The notes below the pieces were generated by a model. It searched no databases. It was not told the DNA's origin and saw only the letters and a list, made by a program, of their open reading frames with translations. Positions 1 to 7,990 of a DNA stretch of 64,000 bases are shown piece after piece. The stretch is taken from contig NZ_FNSI01000001.1 in assembly GCF_900104955.1 (NCBI RefSeq), positions 1,212,001 through 1,276,000 on the forward strand, written 5' to 3'. Source of the stretch: Beijerinckia sp. 28-YEA-48 (GTDB lineage: Bacteria > Pseudomonadota > Alphaproteobacteria > Rhizobiales > Beijerinckiaceae). Both the position numbers and the translations under genes were made by a program. The first letter of the stretch is position 1. The number at the start of each line of letters is the position of its first letter.

Positions 1-667
1 TCGATTCATCCGGGTGGTCCCAGCGGTTGATGAATTTGTGTTTGAGGCCGCCGATGGTCGACCAGAACTGGCCGATGGCGCCGGCGATCTGATCGGCGCC
101 AACGGCCGCCGGGAAATTCGCGAAGGTCATCCGCGCGCTCTCGCTGTGCATGGACTTGAAGGCTTCGAGGTCCATCGCGTCGACCGCGTCGTAATAGCGC
201 TTGATCAGCGTGTCGCGGGCGGTCTTGGCTTTGCGGATCGCCGCGAGCGTCGCGTCCACGGCCTTCAAATAATCCTGCTCGACAATTTTACCGTAGGCGA
301 TTTCTTCCGGGCTGCCGTCGGCAACGCCCGCAAGCTGCAACTTGAAGCTGAAGCGCAGGCCGAGGCCATCATCGTCATCTTCGATGAGGTTGAGAATGGT
401 GCCCAGCACCGAGCCGTCGAGCCGCACGAATTCCACCTGCTGTTGCGGCGTCATCGTGATCCGCTCGCGGCAGCGCTCGCCGCGAAACTCGATCTCGCGC
501 ACGAAGACATTTTCGCCTTCACGGTTGAGAACCTTGCAATGGGTCATCGCCGGCACGAAGGGCAGGGCATTGTTGGCCTTCAAGACAAGGCCCTGCCACA
601 CGTCGCCGCGCGTCAGGGTGGGGTGGCCAGGCGCGTTGACCGGAATACGTTTCGACACTTCGATCAT
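1..667 (-). CDS. AtaL-like (DUF1857) plus SnoaL-like two-domain protein, partial
   Basis: From an ATG at 667 the minus strand is open to the window edge (at least 222 residues), so the C-terminus is missing. GGAGG lies 6 nt upstream of the start. Residues about 1-145 resemble the AtaL-like/DUF1857 family, an SRPBCC-type fold ('RGDVWQGLVLKA', 'VEFVRLDGSVLGTILNLIED'). Residues about 155-222 look like a SnoaL/NTF2-like domain ('LIKRYYDAVDAMDLEAF', 'GADQIAGAIGQFWSTIGG'). Both folds bind small hydrophobic ligands; the substrate cannot be read from sequence. It is divergent from the TetR gene at 858, and a TetR-type operator lies between them, so the two are probably co-regulated with the flavin monooxygenase at 1808. 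The family call is fairly firm; the function is inference. Confidence 0.75.
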   Translation of the reverse strand, partial: MIEVSKRIPVNAPGHPTLTRGDVWQGLVLKANNALPFVPAMTHCKVLNREGENVFVREIEFRGERCRERITMTPQQQVEFVRLDGSVLGTILNLIEDDDDGLGLRFSFKLQLAGVADGSPEEIAYGKIVEQDYLKAVDATLAAIRKAKTARDTLIKRYYDAVDAMDLEAFKSMHSESARMTFANFPAAVGADQIAGAIGQFWSTIGGLKHKFINRWDHPDES

Positions 668-768
668 AGGGTGCCTCCCTGGATTATCATCGGTGCAATA
701 CGGCGCGGGCAGGCGAGAGCGCGTTCCTAGACGTATGCGCTTCCTCAGCCGGCCGGCGAAAATATGTA

Positions 769-786
769 CCGTAACGAACGTTACGG
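769..786. promoter_or_regulatory. TetR-type operator, copy 1
   Basis: A perfect inverted repeat with 8-bp arms (CCGTAACG-AA-CGTTACGG) lies in the divergent spacer between the AtaL-SnoaL gene and the TetR gene. The same sequence recurs upstream of the flavin monooxygenase at 1773, with 20 consecutive identical bases shared by the two sites. A short dyad repeated at the regulator's own promoter and at one neighbouring promoter is the usual layout of a TetR autoregulated local regulon. Binding itself is inferred. Confidence 0.75.
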
Positions 787-857
787 AAAAAGCCACCCAG
801 TGGCTAGCCAAAAGTTTGGGGCTGGCTTCAAAAGCGATTAGCTGGCATAGCTTGGGT

Positions 858-1580
858 ATGGATTCACGTAAGAAATCAACGACGCGGCCTGCGGCGTCTG
901 ACACCCGACGCGCTGCCGACACGCGCACACGGACCGAGATCAAACGCGAGAAAATCGTGCGCTCCGCTGCAAAGCTGTTTTTGGAGCGCGGCTATGACAG
1001 CGTCTCCATCAACGAAATCATTGCGGTCGTCGGCGGTTCAAAAGAAACCATCTATTCGAATTTTGGCAACAAGGCGCAGTTGTTCGAAGCCGTCGTTCGC
1101 CAACTCTGTTCGGATGTCACCATTCACGTCGATACCAGCCCCGAGGGGACGCTCGAGGAGCAGGCGACGCGCCTGGCACGCTCCTTCGTCGCGATCGTGT
1201 TGACCCCGCAAATCATGGCCTTTCATCGGCTGGTCACGTCGATAGGGCGGGCCTTTCCAGAGGTCGGCCGGCTGTTCTATCAGACCGGCCCGGAGACGAT
1301 GTATCGCATCTTTGCCGAGTGGATCGCGCAGCATCAGGCGAAGGGGAATATCCGCGCCGACAAGGACCCGCGTCGGCTGGCCGTCTTGTTTCATGACATG
1401 CTGATCGGCGAACAGCTCCTCAGCTGGCTCACCTCCGCCTCCAGTCAGAAGGACCGGGCAAAGCGGATCAATGAGACTGTCGAGCTTGCGGTTTCGGTGT
1501 TTATCGGGGGCTGCGCGACGGAAGCTGGAACACGGGCTGCGTCGGCCAAAGCGAAAGCGTCACGGTCGAAAAGCGCCTGA
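858..1580 (+). CDS. TetR/AcrR family transcriptional regulator
   Basis: 240 residues from the ATG at 858. The frame is open further upstream, but that part is antisense to the AtaL-SnoaL gene and reads as non-protein. A basic N-terminal tail precedes the TetR DNA-binding domain at about residues 24-70 ('KIVRSAAKLFLERGYDSVSI', then 'VGGSKETIYSNFGNKAQLFE'). The C-terminal half has the features of the AefR-like C-terminal class ('FHRLVTSIGRAFPEVGRLFY', 'LAVLFHDMLIGEQ'). The tail is Ala/Lys-rich. Two identical dyads, upstream of this gene and of the monooxygenase at 1808, are its probable operators, so it likely represses itself, the divergent AtaL-SnoaL gene and the monooxygenase until a ligand binds. 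The ligand is unknown. Confidence 0.9.
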   Translation: MDSRKKSTTRPAASDTRRAADTRTRTEIKREKIVRSAAKLFLERGYDSVSINEIIAVVGGSKETIYSNFGNKAQLFEAVVRQLCSDVTIHVDTSPEGTLEEQATRLARSFVAIVLTPQIMAFHRLVTSIGRAFPEVGRLFYQTGPETMYRIFAEWIAQHQAKGNIRADKDPRRLAVLFHDMLIGEQLLSWLTSASSQKDRAKRINETVELAVSVFIGGCATEAGTRAASAKAKASRSKSA

Positions 1581-1772
1581 TCGCAGTGTTGCGGCTGCCT
1601 CAAGCGCGGCCTGTCTTGCCGCTTATATCTTCCTGAAAAATCGATCGTTGCAGCGCTGCGGCCACTGGTCGTTGCGACTGTGGCGGTTGCCTGCGCCCGC
1701 GCTCTGCGACGCGAAAACCTCCCGCGCATAATCTCCATTGTAAAAATTTCCAAAGATGCGCAGAATACGTAC

Positions 1773-1788
1773 CGTAACGAACGTTACG
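1773..1788. promoter_or_regulatory. TetR-type operator, copy 2
   Basis: CGTAACG-AA-CGTTACG, the same dyad as at 769-786, ends 19 bp before the ATG of the flavin monooxygenase at 1808 and just upstream of its GGGAGGG ribosome binding site. A repressor bound here would block transcription of the monooxygenase. The flanking GTAC on the left is also shared with copy 1. Confidence 0.75.
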
Positions 1789-1807
1789 CTTTTGGGAGGG
1801 AGCAAAC

Positions 1808-3031
1808 ATGCAACAGGAAGCGACACGCGTCCTAGCCGTTCACCCGCTGGCGGCGCGGCCTGACTTTTCCGACATCATCGCCAGAATTCGAAAGCTCGCA
1901 CCGGAGATCGACGCGCGGGCGCTGAGCACGGAGAAAGCCAAGCGCGTTTCGGTGGAGACCATGGAGGCGCTGCGCGACGCAAATGTGTTTCGCACGATGC
2001 AGCCCCGGCGCTTCGGCGGCTACGAATATGGTCCCGCCGAGCTGGCGCAGATCGGCTTCGAGCTGGGCCGCGCCTGCGGCAGTACCGGCTGGTGCGGCAC
2101 GCTCGCGGTGTGCTTTGGCTGGATGACCGCCTTCTTTCCGCTCGAAGCGCAACAGGAGGTCTGGGATAACACCGACAACCTGCTCGCGGTCTCCTACACG
2201 CCCTCGCCGAAAGTCGAGGTGGTTGACGGCGGCATCAAGATCTCAGGCAGTTGGCCCTGGGCCAGCAGCGTCGACAGCGCCGCCTGGCTCATCCTGGCCG
2301 CGTTGATCCCCGGCAAGGATGGACCGCCGGCCATCGCCTGGTGCCTCGTCCCGATCGGCGACGTCACCGTCGATCACGACAGTTGGAATGTCAGTGGACT
2401 GCGCGGCACCGGATCGAAGACCGTGCATATCACCGAGCCGGTCTTTGTCCCGCAGCACCGCGTGCTGCCGCTGAGCGTGGTTTTTTCCGGCCAAGTGCCG
2501 GGGCTCGACGTGCCGGACAACGCTCAGGCGCGCTTTGGCTATCCGACCTTCGGTCCGACCGCTCTGGTCGCGCCCATCGTCGGCATGGCGCAAGGCGCCC
2601 TCGATGCCTTCACTGAGAATACGCGGGAGGCAAAGCGCATGATGAGGCCTGGCGTGTTCGAGAAGGTCGCGGACCAGCCGATGACCCAGAGCCTGATCGG
2701 CCGCTGCGCCGCGCGCCTCGACGCCGCGCGCACCCTGATGGTGACTAGCCTCACAGAGGGCCAAGAGCTGGTCCATCACGGCGGGACGCTCGAGATCGAG
2801 CAGCGCGTCCGCATCCGGCGCAACCACGGCTTTGCGGCCCGCACCGCCGCCGAAGTGGCGAGTGACATTTTCACCAAGTCCGGCGCGTCGGCGGCCGATG
2901 AGAAGAACCGCGTTCAGCGCTTCTGGCGCGATGCCACGGTGGCGGCCCAGCACGCCAGCCTCGATTGGGACGCGCTATCGGCCCTTTACGGCACGCAGCA
3001 ATTGGGCCTGCAGCCGCAGGGGGTGTTTTGA
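1808..3031 (+). CDS. Acyl-CoA dehydrogenase-fold flavin-dependent monooxygenase (group D, HsaA-like)
   Basis: 407 residues with a strong GGGAGGG site ahead of the ATG. The protein follows the acyl-CoA dehydrogenase fold: an N-terminal helical part ('IARIRKLAPEIDARALSTEK', 'PRRFGGYEYGPAELAQIGFE', 'GSTGWCGTLAVCFGWMTAFF'), a middle beta part ('GIKISGSWPWASSVDSAAW', 'WNVSGLRGTGSKTVHI') and a C-terminal helical part. These motifs fit the HsaA/HpaB-like two-component monooxygenases, which hydroxylate aromatic or polycyclic substrates with reduced flavin from a partner reductase, rather than true acyl-CoA dehydrogenases. No reductase gene is adjacent. A TetR operator sits at its promoter. The 3' two thirds has a diverged duplicate at 7991-8745. 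The substrate is unknown. Confidence 0.85.
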   Translation: MQQEATRVLAVHPLAARPDFSDIIARIRKLAPEIDARALSTEKAKRVSVETMEALRDANVFRTMQPRRFGGYEYGPAELAQIGFELGRACGSTGWCGTLAVCFGWMTAFFPLEAQQEVWDNTDNLLAVSYTPSPKVEVVDGGIKISGSWPWASSVDSAAWLILAALIPGKDGPPAIAWCLVPIGDVTVDHDSWNVSGLRGTGSKTVHITEPVFVPQHRVLPLSVVFSGQVPGLDVPDNAQARFGYPTFGPTALVAPIVGMAQGALDAFTENTREAKRMMRPGVFEKVADQPMTQSLIGRCAARLDAARTLMVTSLTEGQELVHHGGTLEIEQRVRIRRNHGFAARTAAEVASDIFTKSGASAADEKNRVQRFWRDATVAAQHASLDWDALSALYGTQQLGLQPQGVF

Positions 3032-3090
3032 GCGAAAGGGCGGGACAGGGCTTGCCTTCGAAGCCGGTCGCCTCTTCGAAAGCCAAGGGC

Positions 3091-3993
3091 TTAAGTGGCG
3101 CCGACCTTGGATTTTCGCAGGCTTGCCCCATCCCTTCCGGGCGGATGGCCGAAGAGACGGCGATATTCGCGGCTGAACTGCGAGGGGCTGTCATATCCAA
3201 CAGTCAGGCCGATGTAGGCGACATCCTGGGATGACGAGAGCAGCCGCGTCCTGGCCGTATCCAGACGGATCTGCTTTTGAAATTGAAGCGGACTGAGTGA
3301 TGTCACGGCTCGGAAGTGGCGGTGGAGCGAGGTGGCGCTCATCCCCGCCACGGCGGCCAAGTCCTCGATCCGGATGGTCTCGGTATAGTGGCTTCTAATC
3401 CAGGCGATTGCCCGGCCGATCTGGGTCATGCGGCTGTCGGCGAGCCCGAGTTGCCGCACCATGGCGCCTTGTTGGTCGTTGATCAGCCGCCATAGGATCT
3501 CGCGTTCAATGGCCTGGGCCAAGACCGGAATGTCCTGTGGCCGGTCCAACAGCCGCAGCAGGCGAACGACGGGATCGAGCAAGTCGGCGGTGACATCGCT
3601 GACGGCGATGCCGCGTTGCTCGACTTTGTTCCTTGGAGCGGCGCCGGTCTCCAGCAGCAGCGCGGCGATCGCCTCTGGTCTTAAAGTCAGCCCGAGGCCG
3701 AGAAGCGGACCCTCTTCGCTGGCTTCGATGACGTGGGCGCTCAAGGGCAGGGTAACCGAATAGACGAGATACTGGCCCGCCGCATACACGAGCACCTGAT
3801 CGCCCAAGACCACGCGCTTGGCGCCTTGCGCGATGATTGCAAAAGCGGGGTCGGCCATGTGGGCGGTGGGCTCGGTCGGCAGTGTCGATGCCGACAGCAC
3901 GATGTTGGGCAGCGTCGTGCGGCTTTCACCTGGTGCGGCGTGACGGGCGATCAGCGTGCGCAACTCTTCCAGCAAGTAGGCACGCATATCCAT
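3091..3993 (-). CDS. AraC family transcriptional regulator
   Basis: 300 residues. Residues about 20-165 form an AraC-type N-terminal ligand-binding domain ('AFIIQ...RVVLGDQVLVYAAGQ', 'SVTLPLSAHV'). Residues about 195-290 form the paired helix-turn-helix AraC domain ('IEDLAAVAGMSATSLHRHFR', 'SPLQFQKQIRLDTARTRLLS', 'VGYDSPSQFSREYRRLFGHP'). AAAGGAA lies ahead of the first ATG; a second ATG lies two codons later. It converges on the flavin monooxygenase and is divergent from the Tat-exported hydrolase at 4178, which is its most likely target. The inducer is unknown. Confidence 0.92.
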   Translation of the reverse strand: MDMRAYLLEELRTLIARHAAPGESRTTLPNIVLSASTLPTEPTAHMADPAFAIIAQGAKRVVLGDQVLVYAAGQYLVYSVTLPLSAHVIEASEEGPLLGLGLTLRPEAIAALLLETGAAPRNKVEQRGIAVSDVTADLLDPVVRLLRLLDRPQDIPVLAQAIEREILWRLINDQQGAMVRQLGLADSRMTQIGRAIAWIRSHYTETIRIEDLAAVAGMSATSLHRHFRAVTSLSPLQFQKQIRLDTARTRLLSSSQDVAYIGLTVGYDSPSQFSREYRRLFGHPPGRDGASLRKSKVGAT

Positions 3994-4177
3994 TCCGCGT
4001 TCCTTTCAGTCCGCTTCCGCCGCTCCGCTTTCAGTAGGCGATCGTATTTATTTTGGGCCGATCGTGCAAGCCAACGGCAGCTTCGATTTACCGTCCGCCG
4101 GGCGATTTCCTGTAGTCCAAAGCCTGTCTTCGCAACGCCCGTGATGGCGCGGCGAACACAGAGACAAAGCGGAGGTC

Positions 4178-5206
4178 ATGGTGAAGCGTCGAACCTTTCT
4201 TCAGGCCGCCATCACCGCCGTTGCCACCGTCCCATTTCGCGCGTCGGCGCAATCCGCCGCAGCAGCGCGGCAGACAAGGATCATGCACATGAAGCAACAG
4301 CCAGTTACATTCGACAGCGCGGGCCTCAAGCTCGCGGGCATCCTCCATATGCCCGAAGGCAACGCCAGCGCGCCGCGCCCAGCTATTATTGTTGGCCATC
4401 CCGCCTCCAGCGTGAAAGAGCAGACCGCTGGCCTTTATGCCCGTCGCCTCGCGGAGCAGGGCTTCATCACCCTTGCCTTCGACACAGCCACCCAGGGCGA
4501 GAGCGAGGGTCAGCCACGCGGCGTCGAGGACCCGGCGCGCCGCATCGAGGAGTTTAGGAACGCGGTGTCGTTCCTCAGTGTCCAGCAGGGGATCGATCCC
4601 GATCGCATCGGTGTGCTCGGCGTCTGCGCTGCGTTCGGTTATGCGATCCCGGCCGCCGCCACGGATCACCGCATTAAGGCTGTCGCGTCCGTTAGCGGTT
4701 TCGATGTCGGCGCACAGTTCCGCGTCGGCGCCGACGGCAAGCAGGATCCAGCCGTCCTCCAGCATATCCTCGGCATGGTGTCGGCGGCCCGTACGGCGGA
4801 AGCGCGCGGCGAGGGCATCGGCACGCTGCCGCTCTTTCCGGCCAATGAAGCGGAAGCGCGCGCCGGCGGCCGGCACCTCTTCGAAGGCTGGGAATATTAT
4901 TGCACCGACCGCGCGCAGCATCCTCGGTCGGCGAAGACTTTTACGCTGAACAGCCTGGATCGCCTCGCCACGTTTGATCCCGTCCGGTTCGTTGGCATGA
5001 TCGCGCCGCGCCCGCTGCTCATGATCGTGGGGACCGAGGCTGTCACCAAATGGGTCGCCGAAGACGCCTTCAGGAAGGCTGGGGGACCCAAGGAGCTGTT
5101 CTGGATCGACGGGGCGACGCATGTCGATCTTTATGACAAGCCCAAATATGTCACGCCGGCTTCGGCAAAGCTGGGCGATTTCTTCCGCTCGCACCTGGGC
5201 GCCTGA
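4178..5206 (+). CDS. Tat-exported alpha/beta hydrolase with apparent Cys nucleophile
   Basis: 342 residues. The N-terminus is a twin-arginine signal ('KRRTFLQAA', cleavage probably near 'RASAQS', residues 21-26), so the enzyme acts outside the cytoplasm. The GTG at 4181 has better spacing from GGAGG at 4171 than the ATG at 4178; both keep the signal. The rest is a dienelactone-hydrolase-like alpha/beta hydrolase: 'AIIVGHPASS' near the oxyanion hole, and the nucleophile elbow reads GVCAAFGYA with Cys150 where most hydrolases have Ser. A C-terminal 'DGATHVDLYD' supplies His315. In related proteins the elbow is GxCASGG; here Ser-Gly is replaced by Ala-Phe. The substrate is unknown. It is divergent from the AraC gene and ends before a strong hairpin. 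Confidence 0.85.
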   Translation: MVKRRTFLQAAITAVATVPFRASAQSAAAARQTRIMHMKQQPVTFDSAGLKLAGILHMPEGNASAPRPAIIVGHPASSVKEQTAGLYARRLAEQGFITLAFDTATQGESEGQPRGVEDPARRIEEFRNAVSFLSVQQGIDPDRIGVLGVCAAFGYAIPAAATDHRIKAVASVSGFDVGAQFRVGADGKQDPAVLQHILGMVSAARTAEARGEGIGTLPLFPANEAEARAGGRHLFEGWEYYCTDRAQHPRSAKTFTLNSLDRLATFDPVRFVGMIAPRPLLMIVGTEAVTKWVAEDAFRKAGGPKELFWIDGATHVDLYDKPKYVTPASAKLGDFFRSHLGA

Positions 5207-5303
5207 TCCGTCTGCGCCTCTGCTCGAATGCTTGCCTGATCCTGCCAGCCAGATCGTACTGCCAGTATCCAGCATCTAGTGGGCCCGCGGGGCACAGTGC
5301 TTC

Positions 5304-5359
5304 TGCGTCGGCCCTCGATAGCCCGGTTCTTTGAACCCGGCAGTGCGAGTGCCGACGCA
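5304..5359. terminator. Hairpin between convergent genes
   Basis: A long imperfect stem-loop in the 169-bp gap between two convergent hydrolase genes. The outer arms TGCGTCGGC (5304-5312) and GCCGACGCA (5351-5359) are perfectly complementary. An inner stem is formed by CCGGTTC and GAACCCGG around TTT. There is no long T-run, so it may stop transcription from either side as a bidirectional terminator or simply protect mRNA ends. Confidence 0.6.
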
Positions 5360-5375
5360 GATGCAGTTTCGGCTA

Positions 5376-6143
5376 CTATTTGACTTCTGAGGCAGCCGCT
5401 TCGATGAGCTTGGCGACCGCTGCCGGTTGCGAGACATAGATCGCGTGGCTACCGGCGTGATCGGTGGTCTTCGCGCCGGCGCGCTTGGCCATCATCCGTT
5501 GCACGTCGACAGGGATCATTTGATCGTCGGTCGCGACGAGATACCAGCTGGGCTTGGCTCTCCAGGCCGGGACAGTGATCGTGCCGTTCAGGGAATCGAG
5601 GCCCCAGGGAACCTGGGAATCGGCCATGAAGGCAGCCAGTTCGGGCTTTACGTCGGCTGCGAACGAGCCCGCGAATTTGGCCTTATCGAGGAACAGGAAG
5701 CCACCGACCGGTGGAACGATCGGCGGAACCGGCGCACCTGGAGCCGGATTGGAGGTGAGTTTCGCGACGGACTCGCCCTGATCGGGCGCGAAGGCGGCGA
5801 TATACACCAGTCCGGCAACCTTCGGATCGGTCCCGGATTCGGTGATCACCGCGCCGCCGTAGGAATGGCCGACGAGGATGACCGGCTTGGTTTGAGCCTT
5901 GACCGCAGCCTTGGTGGCCTCGACATCGGCCTTCAGCGAGAGCGTCGAATTCTGGACGATGGTGACATCGTACCCGTCCTTCTTCAGGATCTGATAGACG
6001 CCCGCCCAGCCCGAGCCATCGACGAACCCGCCGTGAACGAGGACGATCGCCTTGTCCGTTCCTTTGGTCTGCGCGGAGACCGATGCGGAAGTTGTGGCGA
6101 TGGCTATTGCTGCTCCTGCTATTAGTTTGAACATCGTTTTCAT
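5376..6143 (-). CDS. Exported alpha/beta hydrolase
   Basis: 255 residues with a Sec signal peptide ('MKTMFKLIAGAAIAIATTSA', cleavage likely after 'SVSA', residue 24). The mature protein is a compact alpha/beta hydrolase of the esterase/MenH-like type: 'VLVHGGFVDGSGW' (oxyanion region), GHSYGG with Ser94 as nucleophile, 'VATDDQMIP' for the acid (Asp206 or 207) and 'GSHAIYVSQP' with His233. It lies on the same strand as, and 51 bp downstream of, the exported isochorismatase, so the two could be co-transcribed; both act in the periplasm or outside. The natural substrate is not evident. Confidence 0.88.
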   Translation of the reverse strand: MKTMFKLIAGAAIAIATTSASVSAQTKGTDKAIVLVHGGFVDGSGWAGVYQILKKDGYDVTIVQNSTLSLKADVEATKAAVKAQTKPVILVGHSYGGAVITESGTDPKVAGLVYIAAFAPDQGESVAKLTSNPAPGAPVPPIVPPVGGFLFLDKAKFAGSFAADVKPELAAFMADSQVPWGLDSLNGTITVPAWRAKPSWYLVATDDQMIPVDVQRMMAKRAGAKTTDHAGSHAIYVSQPAAVAKLIEAAASEVK

Positions 6144-6194
6144 ATGCGCCTTATCCTTCGAATGTTGTTTGCGCCAACGGGGAAATGCGCGCTT

Positions 6195-6926
6195 TCACTT
6201 GCGCGCCTGGGCGATCTGCCCGACGAGCTTCGCCCACGGCATGTCGAGAGCCTCGTAGACGGCGCCGGCCTCTGGCCGCCCGTTGTCCTTCAGGATTTCG
6301 ACCATCAGCGTTGCGTAGTCCGAGAGGATGACGCCGGCTTGCTGCATGCGCAGGAGACCGGCCTGGCGCTTCGTCTCGCTGAATGTGCCGGATGCGTCGA
6401 CCGCGACGTAAGCGTCATGGCCTTTGCCGATCGCCGTGATCGCGGGAAATGCGGCGCAGACTTCAAGGGAGATGCCGGCGAAGATCAGCTTCTTGCGGCC
6501 GGTCGCCTCGATGGCGCGTGCGACGGAGGGATCATCGAAGGCGTTCACCGACGAGCGGTCGATAATGCGGATGCCCGGCAAGGCTTCGACGAGCTCGGGG
6601 AAGGTCGGTCCCCACATGCTGTCACGCGCCGTTGTCGTCGCCACGATCGGCAGATTGAGCGCCTTGGCGGCCTTCGCCAGCGCGACGACATTGTGCTTCA
6701 GCTCGCCCGTCGAATAATCGCGCACGCCGGTCATCAGGCCGATCTGATGGTCAACGAGGATGAGCGCGGCGTTTTCGGACGTGAGCGGGGCATAGGGATG
6801 GGCTTGGTCGATCATTGCAAACTCCTGTTGGCGTGGATGAATGGTGGCCGGGAGCGACGGGGCGATGCCGATGACGGTCGCCGTTGCTCCGGCCGCTGCA
6901 ATTTGGAGGAACTGACGCCGTTCCAT
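6195..6926 (-). CDS. Isochorismatase family hydrolase (YcaC-like) with Tat-type leader
   Basis: 243 residues from an ATG preceded by GGAGG. The N-terminus 'MERRQFLQIAAAGATATVIG' is a typical twin-arginine signal. The cysteine-hydrolase core follows: 'AALILVDHQIGLMTGVRDYS' with catalytic Asp59, a central 'IIDRSSVNAFDDPSVARAIE' stretch, and 'LIFAGISLEVCAAFPA' with nucleophile Cys157. The layout matches the YcaC subgroup rather than nicotinamidases. An internal Met at residue 38 would give a cytoplasmic version, but the leader is too Tat-like to be chance. The gene is divergent from the LysR regulator at 7079, its probable activator. The substrate is unknown. Confidence 0.88.
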   Translation of the reverse strand: MERRQFLQIAAAGATATVIGIAPSLPATIHPRQQEFAMIDQAHPYAPLTSENAALILVDHQIGLMTGVRDYSTGELKHNVVALAKAAKALNLPIVATTTARDSMWGPTFPELVEALPGIRIIDRSSVNAFDDPSVARAIEATGRKKLIFAGISLEVCAAFPAITAIGKGHDAYVAVDASGTFSETKRQAGLLRMQQAGVILSDYATLMVEILKDNGRPEAGAVYEALDMPWAKLVGQIAQARK

Positions 6927-7020
6927 GGTGCCTCCATGTGAGTCCTGGCTGGCCGGTGCGGCGCATCCAGGGTCGCGGCCTTAGGGCGGCGACGGGCGAT
7001 ACCTAGGCGCTGGATTTCCG

Positions 7021-7050
7021 GCTAAGAAGTCGCTTAAATCGCAACTTAGC
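7021..7050. promoter_or_regulatory. Candidate LysR-binding dyad
   Basis: GCTAAG (7021-7026) and CTTAGC (7045-7050) form an inverted repeat in the divergent spacer between the isochorismatase and the LysR gene. Its AT-rich centre reads TCGCTTAAATCGCA. LysR proteins usually bind such dyads in the shared promoter of their own gene and the divergent target. Assignment rests on position and symmetry only. Confidence 0.4.
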
Positions 7051-7078
7051 GTCCGACCTATTGGACGATGGAGGGTGC

Positions 7079-7990
7079 GTGCTCGATCTCAATGATTTCT
7101 ACTACTTCGTCCAGGTGGTGGACCGGGGCGGCTTCACCGCCGCAGGGCGCACGCTGCGCGTGCCTAAGTCGACGCTGAGCCACCGGATTCAGCAGCTTGA
7201 GAGCGAGCTTGGCGTAAGACTGCTCAACCGAACGTCGCGGCGCTTCGGCATGACCGAGGCTGGCGACGAGTTCTACCGGCATGCCGTCGCGATGCTGCAA
7301 CAGGCCGAACATGCGGAGACGGCCATTCGTCATCGGCTGACCGAGCCGACCGGCACGGTGCGATTTACAACGGGTGTGGCGACCGCGGAGTTTGCGATGC
7401 GGGACATGGTCGCCGACTTCCTGGTCCGGTTTCCCAAGGTGAATGTGGTCTGTCATGCGACGGACCGGATCGTCGATATCGTCGGCGATAATTTCGATGT
7501 GGCGATCCGGGCGCACACCGGACCCTTGCCGGATTCCGCGCTGGTTCAGAGAACCCTGGCGCCGGCGCCCTGGTTCCTCTTCGGTGGGGCGGCCTATCTC
7601 GACGCCAATGGCGACTTGGAAACGCCGCAAGATCTCACCAAGCATCGATCGCTGTTCATGATGCGAACGGGGGTCGCTCCAACCTGGCGGCTGCGGCACG
7701 CAAGCGAAGGGAAGGACGAGGTGATCATGCCGCTCGCGCCGCGTCTTTTGAGCGATAACATGATTGGTCTCAAGCAGGCGGCGATCGCAGGCCTGGGGAT
7801 CGTCTCGCTGCCGGGTTACATCTGCCGGGACGACGTGCGGTCGGGGCGCCTGCGGCGCGTCCTGCCGGATTGGCTCGCCGGCGATTCCACGCTGACAGCG
7901 CTGGTTCCTTATCGGCAGGGTCTGCTGCCTTCCATTCGCGCCTTTATCGATCACCTGGCTGTGGAGTTCCCCAAGGTCGTGCGGATGTAG
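7079..7990 (+). CDS. LysR family transcriptional regulator
   Basis: 303 residues from a GTG at 7079, chosen because the family normally begins 'MLDLNDFYYFVQVV...' and because GGAGGG lies just upstream; a TTG at 7061 would add six atypical residues. The winged HTH occupies about residues 1-60 ('FTAAGRTLRVPKSTLSHRIQ', 'LGVRLLNRTSRRFGMTEAG'). The effector-binding domain follows ('GTVRFTTGVATAEFAMRDMV' to 'IVSLPGYICRDDVRSGRLRR'). It is divergent from the isochorismatase/hydrolase pair, which it likely controls. Its stop codon (7988-7990) abuts the breakpoint of the duplicated monooxygenase fragment, so anything once downstream of it has been lost or replaced. Confidence 0.92.
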   Translation: MLDLNDFYYFVQVVDRGGFTAAGRTLRVPKSTLSHRIQQLESELGVRLLNRTSRRFGMTEAGDEFYRHAVAMLQQAEHAETAIRHRLTEPTGTVRFTTGVATAEFAMRDMVADFLVRFPKVNVVCHATDRIVDIVGDNFDVAIRAHTGPLPDSALVQRTLAPAPWFLFGGAAYLDANGDLETPQDLTKHRSLFMMRTGVAPTWRLRHASEGKDEVIMPLAPRLLSDNMIGLKQAAIAGLGIVSLPGYICRDDVRSGRLRRVLPDWLAGDSTLTALVPYRQGLLPSIRAFIDHLAVEFPKVVRM

